From: Rubrobacter_F sp035642415
GTDB lineage: Bacteria > Actinomycetota > Rubrobacteria > Rubrobacterales > Rubrobacteraceae
Assembly: GCA_035642415.1 (NCBI GenBank)
Contig: DASQSI010000122.1
Location: forward strand, 1 to 16,347
Direction of reading: 5' to 3'
DNA length: 16,347 nucleotides
Shown here: positions 7,029 through 13,626 of the stretch, piece after piece
How the letters are laid out: each line of letters starts with the position of its first letter
Numbering within the stretch: the first letter of the stretch is position 1
The notes under the pieces: generated by a model
Database searches by the model: none
What the model saw: only the letters and a program-made list of their open reading frames with translations
What the model was told of the DNA's origin: nothing
Translations under genes and position numbers: made by a program

Positions 7029-7313
7029 GTCCAGCCGACCAGTAGCGCCTTTTTAGTTTCCTGACGGGCCTTCAGCGCACTACTACATGCAATATTTTCT
7101 CCCCCCGCTAGCAGGAGGGGGGTGCCTCCGAGCTTCGAACGGGGTTGGGGGTCCTCCACAACCGTTGCGGGACCACGAGGTTAGTCACCACACTAGAAAT
7201 TAATAGGTTGAAATCTACCCCCAGTATCCCCGGTAGAGTAGCTCATGACCGTAAGTGCCGGGGGCTCTTCTCGGTAACTCGCTTCTCGACAAGCGTACGC
7301 GCTTACGTCGTGA
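7029..7313. other. Intergenic between convergent genes
   Basis: No gene is seen. A C6/G6 hairpin near 7102-7122 has no adjacent U-run on either strand, so it is not called a terminator. Confidence 0.45.
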
Positions 7314-8723
7314 TTACTGGTTGGGACGTCTGATGAGGGTCAAAGTGAGCACAATCCCCCCTACCCACAGGCCTGCGCCGAGCAGCGCGGCGGTGTGTAG
7401 GCCCCCAAGGAAGGAACCGACGGCGCTCGGCGTTCCGGCGAGCGCTCCGAACAGGGCGACGCCTATCGCGCCGGCGGCCTGGCGAGCAGTGTTGTTCGCC
7501 CCGGAAGCGAGCCCAGACCGAGAGGCGGGTACCGAGCCCATCGCCGCGGCGACTACCGCCGGGGTGAGCAGCCCCAAGCACGTGCCGATGCATAACATGG
7601 GGGGAAGCAGTTCCGAAAGATACCCGGAGTTCACTTCCAGGCGACCCAGCAGGACCATCCCGAGGCTCCCCAGCGTCAGCCCAGCGGCTATGGGCAGGCG
7701 CGGGCCAAAGCGCGCCGCGAGGCGGCCGGAGACCGGAGCGAGCGTGCTGAGCGGCGCGAACATCGGCATCATCTCTACGCCGGCGAGAAGCGCCGAGCGC
7801 CCCTGTACGACCTGCAGGTAGAGGGTCAGCAAAAAGATCGTTCCCAACGCCACGAGGTTCATCAGCCCGGCCACAGCATTGGCTCCGGTGAAGTCCGGAA
7901 TGCGGAAAAACTCCAGCGGCAGCATCGGGGATCGACTGTGGTTCTCGACGAAGACGAAGGCGAGGAGTGTGATGATGGCACAGGCCGACGCAGCGAACAC
8001 CGGCACCGAGATCCAGCCGGCGCGGCCGCCTTCGATGAAGGTGAAGGTTAGGGTAGCGAGTAGAACGGCACCCAGCACCACGCCGGGACCATCGAGCCTT
8101 TGGCCCGATGCTCGGTTGCTCTCTTGCATCACCCATGCGCTGGCCACCATTGCGAGGGCGACCACCGGCAGATTGATGAGGAACACGCCGCGCCAGCCGA
8201 CGGTGCCGACTAGCAAGCCACCGAGCAGCGGTCCCACCGGAAGGGCCAGGCTACCGACTGCCGCCCAGATGCTGATTGCCCGGTCTTGGGCGTTACGTTC
8301 CTTCCCGTAGGCACCTGTGATGATCGCGAGGGTGCCCGGCAGAAGCACCGCCGCGCCCACGCCCTGTGCAATCCGGGCGCTGATCAACGCACTCGGTGTA
8401 GGCGCAAGCCCACAAGCAAGTGAGGCGACACCAAAGACTCCCAAACCCGTAAGCACGACCCGCTTGTGGCCGTAGAGATCACCTAAGGTGCCGCCAGTCA
8501 GCAGTAGGCTCGCCAGCGACAGCGCGTAGCCGTCTACCACCCATTGCAGCTCGCTCATCTCCGCCCCGAGAGCGACACGGATGCTGGGAAGCGTAACGTT
8601 GATGATCGTCACATCGAGCAGCACGAGGACATACCCGACGGTCATGATGAGGAGGACGAGGCTCCTCCTAACGGTCCCCCGATGAGCCTCGCTGGCCTCA
8701 ATAGTAGCGTGGTTGTTTCCCAC
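7314..8723 (-). CDS. MFS drug exporter, DHA2 (14-segment) family
   Basis: This 469-residue inner-membrane protein should be a proton-driven multidrug antiporter of the EmrB/QacA type. Motif D1 is LDVTIINVTLPSI (36-48, with Asp37 in segment 1), motif A is GTLGDLYGHKRVV (78-90), motif B is ARIAQGVGAAVLLP (116-129), and motif C of antiporters is VGSLALPVGPLLGG (156-169). The length and the count of hydrophobic segments fit 14 helices. The GTG at 8723 has AAGGGAG about 11 bases upstream; no better start is seen. The gene diverges from the ArsR-type regulator at 8900 across 176 bases, the usual layout for an exporter and its local repressor. Substrate unknown. Confidence 0.9.
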   Translation of the reverse strand: MGNNHATIEASEAHRGTVRRSLVLLIMTVGYVLVLLDVTIINVTLPSIRVALGAEMSELQWVVDGYALSLASLLLTGGTLGDLYGHKRVVLTGLGVFGVASLACGLAPTPSALISARIAQGVGAAVLLPGTLAIITGAYGKERNAQDRAISIWAAVGSLALPVGPLLGGLLVGTVGWRGVFLINLPVVALAMVASAWVMQESNRASGQRLDGPGVVLGAVLLATLTFTFIEGGRAGWISVPVFAASACAIITLLAFVFVENHSRSPMLPLEFFRIPDFTGANAVAGLMNLVALGTIFLLTLYLQVVQGRSALLAGVEMMPMFAPLSTLAPVSGRLAARFGPRLPIAAGLTLGSLGMVLLGRLEVNSGYLSELLPPMLCIGTCLGLLTPAVVAAAMGSVPASRSGLASGANNTARQAAGAIGVALFGALAGTPSAVGSFLGGLHTAALLGAGLWVGGIVLTLTLIRRPNQ

Positions 8724-8822
8724 GACTGAAATGGCTCCCTTCGCGTCGTCCTAGTTTGCACATTGGCTGTTTACCTGGTAAGCCTAACCGTCGATTATCT
8801 CGATAGACATCGAAACGTGCTT

Positions 8823-8858
8823 GATTCGACGAATCTCGAAACGACCCAGATGTACAAT
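8823..8858. promoter_or_regulatory. Candidate ArsR operator and -10 box in the MFS/ArsR divergent region
   Basis: GATTCG-A-CGAATC (8823-8835) is a perfect 13-base odd palindrome. It sits 18 to 30 bases upstream of a -10-like TACAAT (8853-8858), about where the -35 element would be, and 65 bases before the regulator start. This fits an autorepression site. TCGAAACG occurs on both sides (8810 and 8836). A second, shorter palindrome TTACC-T-GGTAA (8771-8781) lies closer to the exporter gene. The assignments are inference. Confidence 0.4.
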
Positions 8859-8899
8859 CGCTCACGAAGGTCGGCGACCGGAATAGAGGAAATCGCAAA

Positions 8900-9667
8900 G
8901 TGCAAACAACGGAGGCCAACGTAGACCACCGCGGCGACACGAACATCGCGGCGATAGCTTCGCTGATGGCAGATGAGGCACGGGCGAGCATCCTTCTCGC
9001 CCTCTCCGACGGCAGAGCGCTGAGCGCCGGGGAGCTGGCGCGGATGGCCCGAGTGGCTCCCTCCACAGCCAGTTCGCACCTGGCCAAGTTGGTAGAGGGC
9101 GGACTCTTGGAGGTCGAGAGTTGGGGCAAGCACCGCTACTTCCGAGTGGCAGGGCCCGAGATCGTGGGCGCCATTGAGGCCTTGGCCCTGCTAGCCCCCG
9201 CCAAACCCATTCGTTCCTGGCGCCAGTCGCGAGCGGCTGGACGAGTCCGCTTCGCGCGCACCTGCTACGACCACTTGGCCGGAGAGTTGGGGGTGAGGTT
9301 CACCCGAGCTCTCGTGGAGCAAGGGATGCTCGTCGAGGTAGAGGATGGCTACGGGGTCACCGAAGAGGGGATCTCTCGTCTGAGAGAGTTCGGGGTGGAC
9401 CTCTCCGGGCGCAAGGGGCGGATCCAGTTCGCTCCTCGCCACGTGGACTGGAGCGAGCGTTACTATCATTTCGCCGGACCTCTAGCCAAGGCCACCACCA
9501 CCCACCTGTTCGAGCTCGGCTGGATCGAGCGTGTGCCGGCGAGCCGAGCCGTGCGCCTGACCGAGGCCGGGCGGCTAGGGTTGCGGGAGCGGTTCGGTCT
9601 CAGGCTCGAAGGTGAAGATGAAGCTAGAGTGAGGGGAGGAAGATCGGTCGCTCGCGGCGTGAGCTAG
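8900..9667 (+). CDS. ArsR-family winged-helix transcriptional regulator
   Basis: The 255-residue protein has an ArsR/SmtB-type winged helix at about 17-95: LMADEARASILLALSDGRAL leads into the HTH (41-66, with APSTASSHLAKL as recognition helix), and GLLEVESWGKHRYFRV forms the wing. The following 150 residues carry RTCYDHLAGELG (120-131), a motif recurring in a longer subgroup of ArsR-like repressors. There is only one Cys in the protein, so a classical CxC metal site is absent; the signal is more likely an organic or redox cue. GTG 8900 follows AGAGGA at 8885-8890. It is divergent from the MFS exporter and probably controls it and itself. Confidence 0.88.
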   Translation: MQTTEANVDHRGDTNIAAIASLMADEARASILLALSDGRALSAGELARMARVAPSTASSHLAKLVEGGLLEVESWGKHRYFRVAGPEIVGAIEALALLAPAKPIRSWRQSRAAGRVRFARTCYDHLAGELGVRFTRALVEQGMLVEVEDGYGVTEEGISRLREFGVDLSGRKGRIQFAPRHVDWSERYYHFAGPLAKATTTHLFELGWIERVPASRAVRLTEAGRLGLRERFGLRLEGEDEARVRGGRSVARGVS

Positions 9668-9723
9668 GCCTTGGTGAGAGCCGAGCTTAGAGGGTACTTG
9701 CTACAGAAAAAGTTACACGATTC

Positions 9724-9910
9724 GCAGGGTATTTCTAGAGCGCGCTCGGCAGGACTAGAGAACCTGCGACCTTCTGATTCGTAGTCAGACCCGCTCAAAG
9801 ACAGGGGGCGACACGGATGGACACAGGGAGACAAAACAGCGCTTTTATCGGCAATGGAGCACCGATAAGGGACAGGGAGACACACAGGGTTATGGTACCG
9901 TTGTGGTATA
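9724..9910 (-). repeat. Repeat copy B: tRNA-Arg(ACG) 3' half plus adjoining arm
   Basis: Same structure as copy A. The anticodon arm TCTGA/CTACGAA/TCAGA is intact, but the T loop holds two extra bases (TTCTCTAGT) and the D arm and 5' acceptor strand are missing, so it cannot be a tRNA. The arm to the right shares ACAGGGGGCGACAC, GGGAGACAAAAC, GCTTTTAT and TGGTACCG with copy A. Weaker likeness continues about 20 bases left of the tRNA part. It marks the border between the metabolic block and the decaying higBA block. Confidence 0.72.
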
Positions 9911-10001
9911 TAGGTAGCTGTAGGGCAAGGCAAGGAGTATATGGGCACCGTAATGTAGGTGGTGAAAAACTCTTTAGTTACTAGGGATTAGGAGAAGGGC
10001 T

Positions 10002-10580
10002 CTAGAGCACCCCCTCGTCTACCCCCAATTGGTGCCAGTCGGAGGCAATCCTCGCCTGTGCATCGCTTAAGGACAGCGCCCCTGAGCAAACGAGATGGTT
10101 TGTCTCGTTCTCTACCTTGTCCTTGCTCTCTGCGCCCGTCCCAGGGTTTGCGAGCTTGCTCCCGCGCTTCTCCCACGGCTCCGGCCAAAGGTTTTTCGGG
10201 TCTCTTGGTGCCCCTCCTAATTCAAGCGAGATGAGGTGGTCCTCCTCATAGTCCGAAGGATCGCCCGGGAGGCTCTCCTCAGCAAGCTGCTGGCTCTTTA
10301 GAGCGGAGGTATACGCTTCGGGTGGTCGAATCCCCTTCGTAAAGCCATTCGCGCAGATTGTCTGATCAAGGTTCTCGGGAGTGACGTCCGGGTTGACGGC
10401 CCCCGGATGCCGTGTCGAATCTGGGAGGATCGGTATCATAGCGGCGGCGCTTTGTGTAGCAGCTTCGTTGCTGCTGCTCTGCGGTAAGACCGACTCTCTG
10501 ATGTTGTTTTCTGTGGCGCAACCGGTGATTACCAGGAGGGCCGACAGTGCTATAGCGCAGAGAAAAAACCAGTAGCGCAA
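10002..10580 (-). CDS. Lipoprotein with HNH-like motif
   Basis: The 192-residue protein starts at TTG 10580, chosen because AAGGAG lies 10 bases upstream and the preceding ORF ends 2 bases before it; a GTG at 10616 in frame has no ribosome site and would lengthen the signal region. Residues 2-20 form a lipoprotein signal ending in the lipobox VITG-Cys21. A Ser/Ala/Gln-rich linker follows, then HPGAVNPDVTPE and a Cys at 76. The core is YEEDHLISLELGG (Asp114, His115), then NLWPEPW (Asn130) and KDKVENE with a later VCSG. DHL-x-L-x-x-GG-x5-NL matches the first two thirds of the HNH nuclease metal motif, but the final His is not evident. Similar DHLIPLELGG proteins occur in actinobacteria and phages with no assigned function. 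It should be anchored outside the membrane. Nuclease activity is only a possibility. Confidence 0.75.
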   Translation of the reverse strand: MRYWFFLCAIALSALLVITGCATENNIRESVLPQSSSNEAATQSAAAMIPILPDSTRHPGAVNPDVTPENLDQTICANGFTKGIRPPEAYTSALKSQQLAEESLPGDPSDYEEDHLISLELGGAPRDPKNLWPEPWEKRGSKLANPGTGAESKDKVENETNHLVCSGALSLSDAQARIASDWHQLGVDEGVL

Positions 10581-10582
10581 CT

Positions 10583-10912
10583 CTACTTCGCTCCTTCGTC
10601 GAACAACTTCCCCCACGTAGTAATTTCGTGCATAACCTGTTCCCCGCCAAGGACACTCGGATTGAGGGTTACCTTTGCTGTTTCAGGGAGATCGGCAGAA
10701 CGGATCTTCATGATACGAGAGCTGAGGATGTGCTGCATACGCGAATCGTCGTGGTAGAAGTGGCCGGCAAATTGCTAGGCTATCGTACGAGAGTCGAAGA
10801 CTGGGTACACGTGGAACCCCAACCCTTTCTCCGGAAGCTCCCAATCCCATACGCGAACGCCTTTCTCGTCGGGCGCTGGAGCTTCATAAGCCCAGAACTC
10901 TCTTTTCAGCAT
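10583..10912 (-). pseudogene. Unknown 109-codon ORF interrupted by one in-frame TAG
   Basis: The minus-strand frame from ATG 10912 reads MLKREFWAYEAPAPDEKG, VWDWELPEKGLGFHVYP and VFDSRTIA to a TAG at codon 46 (10775-10777). It continues in the same frame as QFAGHFYHDDSRMQHILSS, MKIRSADLPETAKVTLNP and WGKLFDEGAK to TAG at 10583-10585. Both halves look like real protein. GAGGAGG lies 10 bases before the ATG, at the very end of the higA gene. The ATG follows the higA stop by 2 bases, and its own stop precedes the lipoprotein start by 2 bases, so three genes form one tightly coupled unit. Most likely this is a recent nonsense mutation (for example CAG to TAG); readthrough cannot be excluded. Family not recognised. 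Confidence 0.65.
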
Positions 10913-10914
10913 CC

Positions 10915-11273
10915 TTAGCTTTCCTCCTCATCCAACCCTTGTTTGCCGCGCCCTTCGGCATGCTTCCTATCCGCTAAGAGCAAGTGGATGTACTTCCCTC
11001 TCGATGTTCCCGGCCTTTCCTCCGCTAGCGCTAATTCGTAGTGACCATGCGGGTTTAGCCAGAACTGCGAGCTAGTCCCGAAGTACCGGGCCAACCGTAC
11101 GGCAGTGTGGGCGCTTATACCTCTGGTGCCGTGCGCGGTCTGGCATACCCGCTGGGCAGGTACGTGAATGTCCTTTGCTAGCCGATAGGCAGTGATCCCC
11201 GTCGGCTTGAGAACTCAAGGTCTGAGACCTTGCCCGGGTGCATCGGTGGGAATGCCCTCTCTTCCTCGGTCAT
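10915..11273 (-). pseudogene. higA: HigA-type antitoxin (XRE/HTH), frameshifted by one base
   Basis: From ATG 11273 the frame reads MTEEERAFPPMHPGKVSDLEF. The family sequence then resumes in the next frame as LKPTGITAYRLAKDIHVPAQ, GISAHTAVRLARYFG and SQFWLNPHGHYELALAEE, ending at TAA 10915-10917. This is the HigA antidote pattern (HPGE-L-EF-LKP-G-T-YRLA, then a Cro/CI-like HTH and FWLNLQ-Y-L). The shift at about 11211 is exactly a one-base loss relative to the family, since FLKP would need one more C. As written, translation stops after the HTH begins, so no antitoxin is made. The rest is well preserved, so the damage is recent or a sequencing slip. It lies directly after the higB remnant. 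Confidence 0.8.
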
Positions 11274-11292
11274 CTCTCCACTGACCTTCTTA

Positions 11293-11449
11293 TCAGTGAT
11301 CGTCCGCGATCTCCACGTCGTACGCGTCGCGTCGTTCAAACGCGAGCCAGAGGCTTCTATAGAGCGTCTTCTCTAACCTGTGGTGGGACCACCTTTTGCT
11401 TACGCGCCCTAAAAAACCTCTCGATTTCTTTGTCGGCGAGGCTTCGCAT
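11293..11449 (-). pseudogene. higB: HigB-type toxin, internally deleted
   Basis: ATG 11449 starts MRSLADKEIERFFRARKQK, the N-terminal helix of RelE-like HigB toxins, behind GGAGG. After residue 31 the frame hits TAG at 11357-11359. A second frame then gives WLAFERRDAYDVEIADDH and TGA at 11293-11295, the family C-terminus (WRICFRW..DAYDVEIVDYH). About 40 central residues, including the strand with the catalytic Arg and the G-x-R-x-G block, are missing. HigB is a ribosome-dependent mRNA endonuclease; this one cannot be active. Loss of the toxin would have relaxed selection on higA. Confidence 0.78.
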
Positions 11450-11498
11450 CACCTCCGTACATTAACGCATAGCGTGATTAACGGAGAGGGTTAATAGG

Positions 11499-11523
11499 TA
11501 AAAAGAGAAGGGCTGAGCCCTCT
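11499..11523 (-). terminator. Rho-independent terminator ahead of the higBA remnant
   Basis: On the minus strand AGGGC-TCA-GCCCT is followed by TCTCTTTTT. The stem is 5 bp, extendable through a bulge. It lies about 85-105 bases past the 64-codon ORF and 50 bases before higB, so it would end the upstream unit (12163 to 11605) and give the higBA unit its own promoter. Confidence 0.6.
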
Positions 11524-11604
11524 ATGCGCTGGGAACTCGGCTTAACCTTCTCCCCCAGGAAAGCCCTCCCTAACGGAAAGCCGAGAAATCTCGTAACCGG
11601 CTTC

Positions 11605-11796
11605 TTAGATGACACGCTCTATTTCAGCCTCCTCGCCCCATCCCCCGATGAACGAAACGCTCACCACGCTATAGGTCGGATAGGCCTTGGTTTCTGAGAC
11701 GTGGTTCCGCTGCCTTAGGGCGTCCTCTACTACGTCTCCCAACATCGGAACGTGCTAGTCCTGCCGTTTGGTAACGTAGACGTGAACCTCTGGCAC
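11605..11796 (-). pseudogene. Unknown 63-codon ORF interrupted by one in-frame TAG
   Basis: GTG 11796 has AGAGGAG about 10 bases upstream. It reads VPEVHVYVTKRQD to a TAG at codon 14 (11755-11757), then continues in frame as HVPMLGDVVEDALRQRN, HVSETKAYPTYSVVSVSF and IGGWGEEAEIERVI to TAA at 11605-11607. The continuous sense on both sides and the strong ribosome site support a gene broken by a single nonsense change. It follows the 110-residue gene by 34 bases and probably shares its transcript. No family is recognised; the hydrophobic strand pattern (VSVSFIGGW) suggests a small alpha/beta protein. Confidence 0.58.
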
Positions 11797-11830
11797 CCTT
11801 TTTGTACTCCTCTAAGCGTCGTTACTATAG

Positions 11831-12163
11831 CTATTCGTCCTTAGGCCTGCTTACCTCGTCGCATACTACGTAGTGAACCCTGTTTGCGGGAATCAAAAAC
11901 ACCCTGTTGGCATGCTCTGGGGACGAGGTTACCCGCAGCGGAGCATTCTGCTGGAGGGTGCTGGAGATGTCCTCTAGCGCCTGCTCTGCTTGCTCCTGGC
12001 CTTCGTAGAGGCCGTAGAGCATCCGGGTGAACGCAGGTGAGATGTTCACGCCGGTGGCTGCACCAGGGGCATGCTCGCGCCTTTCGGTGCTTATAGCCAC
12101 CTCGTCTGCTTCGTAGGCCTGTTCTCCGGGGTTCACCAGCCAGATCATCACGCTATAGGCCAC
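11831..12163 (-). CDS. Small protein of unknown function
   Basis: The 110-residue protein starts at GTG 12163 behind AAGGAGG with a 9-base gap. Sequence blocks include MAYSVMIWLVNPGEQAYEAD, a possible beta strand and acidic turn, then NISPAFTRMLYGLYEGQEQA and EQALEDISSTLQQNA as helices, then VFLIPANRVHYVVCDEVS as a closing strand pair. There is no signal peptide or clear membrane segment. VFLIPANRVHYVVCDEV reads like a Trp/Sm-like or beta-barrel strand element seen in small actinobacterial proteins, but I cannot name a family. It is first in a minus-strand unit with the TAG-interrupted 64-codon ORF. Confidence 0.6.
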   Translation of the reverse strand: MAYSVMIWLVNPGEQAYEADEVAISTERREHAPGAATGVNISPAFTRMLYGLYEGQEQAEQALEDISSTLQQNAPLRVTSSPEHANRVFLIPANRVHYVVCDEVSRPKDE

Positions 12164-12563
12164 CTTAGCGATCCTCCTTCGTGTCGCTTACGCTTGCTTA
12201 ACTACCCATTAGATAATTCTAAATAGCCGCACACTCCCCAACGCGAGGTAGGCAACCTGCTTCGGTGATTCGGTCTGTCCTTTGGTTCACCAACCCCAAC
12301 ATTGTTTAAAAGTTTTTTAATGTAGCCGCAAGCTCGCTGTAACATCGTAAGGTGCTACTAGCCGCGCCGCTTCCTCAGTATGGCCCTAGAGAGCTCGAAC
12401 CTCCTACTACCTCCAACGGGGACCGTAAACCGCCCACTTAATAAAAAACAACACAAAAGAAAGCGAGGATGCTGGACGCCTTCGTAGCGCGGTTGCGTAA
12501 CCATTGATTCTCGGTAGGATGCCTGCCACAAAGTAAGGGACCTTTTTCAGAGGGAGGTGAATA
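12164..12563. other. Divergent intergenic region, no gene
   Basis: This 400-base stretch separates two divergently read genes and has AT-rich islands (for example TTTAAAAGTTTTTTAAT at 12305-12321) unlike the surrounding high-GC sequence. It should hold promoters for both sides; only the rightward one can be proposed. Confidence 0.5.
12493..12520 (+). promoter_or_regulatory. Candidate sigma-70-like promoter for the zinc-ribbon pair
   Basis: TTGCGT (12493-12498), a 16-base spacer and TAGGAT (12515-12520) lie 43 bases before the TTG start at 12564. The match to consensus is partial. Confidence 0.35.
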
Positions 12564-12890
12564 TTGAAGATGGCAGAGCGCATCCGGGAGCACCGCAAGG
12601 CTAAACATGCAAAGGTCCTAGAGTGCGTCGAGGGGCATTACGACTCCGAGGAAGCGGCGTTCGGCAGGGTCTATCGGTGGTGCCCGGAGTGCGTCGTGGC
12701 CGAGTGCGGGGGGTGTGGTCAAAAGGTAATCCTCACTGGTTCTATGGCCACCTGTGCAGGGTGCGGCGCGGATCACGCAGCCATCGTCCAAGAATGGTTG
12801 CCCGCTGAGCAGCGGCAGAAGGAGGAGGATGAGAAGCTTCACCCTTGGCGCCAGGCCAGCGACTGCGAAGGTGAGTCGCTACCTTGTTGA
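12564..12890 (+). CDS. Zinc-ribbon protein of unknown function
   Basis: The 108-residue soluble protein carries three CxxC pairs: CPEC at 40-43, CGGC at 48-51 and CAGC at 64-67, with a His at 71. Together they look like one or two zinc ribbons with CGQKVILTG as the central strand. The N-terminus (MKMAERIREHRKAKHAK) is basic and helical, the C-terminus charged. TTG 12564 is chosen because GGAGG at 12553-12557 is 6 bases upstream; ATG 12570 is the alternative at 12 bases. It overlaps the next gene by about 20 bases. The CGQK-hydrophobic-L-x-G strand recurs in that neighbour, so the two probably share ancestry or partners. Function unknown. Confidence 0.68.
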   Translation: MKMAERIREHRKAKHAKVLECVEGHYDSEEAAFGRVYRWCPECVVAECGGCGQKVILTGSMATCAGCGADHAAIVQEWLPAEQRQKEEDEKLHPWRQASDCEGESLPC

Positions 12891-13449
12891 GACCGATTCG
12901 GTGAAAGGGCTTGCGTCGCTGCTAGGAGGCATGCAGTTCCCTTGGTACGTTGTGCGCATCGCGTTATTGGTAGCTGTCGCCGCTGTGTCCTTCGCAGTGG
13001 GGATGGTGGTAATGGAGGCCACTTCTAAGACGGGCAACCACCCGCTGTATTTTGCCCTAGCTGTACTGGTTGCTATAGGAGCGCTTCTCCTAGCTACAAT
13101 CCTTTCCTACAGAGTAGTAGTAGACAGGGTAGGAGTGGGCATAGTGGGTAGGCGTATGCGAGGCTCTAGGCTCAAGATCAACCCCTCGAGTAGCGTATTT
13201 GTTTATGGTAAGAGCAGCCTAAGGGAGTTGCAGGGAAAGAGGTGTCGCATGCAGCAGGTTTCGCAGGCACTGCCAGAACACTTTGTCACGTGCTCAAAGA
13301 GCATCGTGCTTAATTGCCGATGCGGGCAGAAGCTGCTCCTTCTGGGGCGTGAAGCCGACTGGCATAAGGAAGGGCGCAGCGTTTTTCAGTGTAGTGGATG
13401 CGGAAAGAAACTGTCTCTGGACGCTCCTTCTAGGAGGAGGGTGTCTTGA
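12871..13449 (+). CDS. Two-pass membrane protein with C-terminal zinc ribbon
   Basis: Starting at GTG 12871 gives 192 residues. Two membrane segments are clear (about 25-48 and 59-80), joined by a short polar loop. A basic region (VGRRMRGSRLKINPSS) and a cytoplasmic-looking C-terminal domain follow, with CRCGQKLLLLG (Cys149, Cys151) and CSGCGKKLSL (Cys174, Cys177), an atypical CxC/CxxC zinc ribbon. The start is uncertain: GTG 12901 is also possible, and AGGAGG at 12924 sits too close to ATG 12931. It overlaps the end of the upstream zinc-ribbon gene by 20 bases, pointing to translational coupling. The basic region may contact the membrane or nucleic acid. No family recognised. Confidence 0.62.
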   Translation: MSRYLVETDSVKGLASLLGGMQFPWYVVRIALLVAVAAVSFAVGMVVMEATSKTGNHPLYFALAVLVAIGALLLATILSYRVVVDRVGVGIVGRRMRGSRLKINPSSSVFVYGKSSLRELQGKRCRMQQVSQALPEHFVTCSKSIVLNCRCGQKLLLLGREADWHKEGRSVFQCSGCGKKLSLDAPSRRRVS

Positions 13450-13562
13450 AGATCCCCTTATGTAACGAGAACCGCCTCCAAGCTGCATAAGACGCGCTTG
13501 CACCTAATGCTTCTTATGAACTGCGGTACGTAGGTACCCGCCAAAGAAAAAGTCCCATATTT

Positions 13563-13626
13563 GTAGGGGCATTTAGTAGCTCGCTCGACAGGACTAGAGA
13601 ACCTGCGACCTTCTGATTCGTAGTCT
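13563..13626 (-). repeat. Repeat copy C: tRNA-Arg(ACG) 3' half only
   Basis: This matches copy B from the acceptor side through the T arm (same TTCTCTAGT loop) and into the anticodon loop, including GACTACGAATCAGA. It then diverges exactly 5' of the anticodon loop, where the stem partner becomes TAAGA instead of TCTGA. The arm found in A and B is absent. The break at the anticodon loop is where tyrosine-integrase strand exchange in tRNA genes commonly occurs. Confidence 0.72.

Larger units (their letters stand above)
1215..9910. mobile_element. Putative integrated-element remnant bounded by tRNA-Arg half repeats A and B
   Basis: Inferred unit. Both ends carry the same kind of repeat (tRNA-Arg 3' half plus an adjoining arm of about 130 bp) in direct orientation, as left and right junctions of tandem integrations at one tRNA would. 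Contents are metabolic and stress genes, a truncated TerC gene and a hydrolase scrap; no integrase, excisionase or replication gene is present. The alternative is a dispersed repeat that merely includes a tRNA fragment. Confidence 0.28.
9724..13626. mobile_element. Putative decayed element between tRNA-Arg halves B and C
   Basis: This 3.9-kb interval is framed by two tRNA-Arg halves in direct orientation. It contains a lipoprotein with an HNH-like motif, broken higBA, two ORFs with single in-frame TAGs, and three intact small genes. Toxin-antitoxin remnants plus unknown small genes are typical cargo of integrative elements. No integrase or replication function remains, so the label is inference. 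Confidence 0.35.

Noticed and set aside
7102..7122. C6/G6 hairpin as a terminator between convergent genes
   Set aside because: No U-run follows on either strand and the stem is only 6 bp.
10628..10918. 96-codon plus-strand ORF
   Set aside because: It is the antisense shadow of the minus-strand TAG-interrupted ORF, which has a ribosome site and tight gene spacing.
11238..11465. 75-codon plus-strand ORF
   Set aside because: It overlaps the higB remnant and higA start on the other strand, whose family motifs are clear.
10583..11833. Genome-wide TAG reassignment or pyrrolysine use
   Set aside because: Several neighbouring genes use TAG as their real stop, and no methylamine methyltransferase or Pyl gene is in the window.
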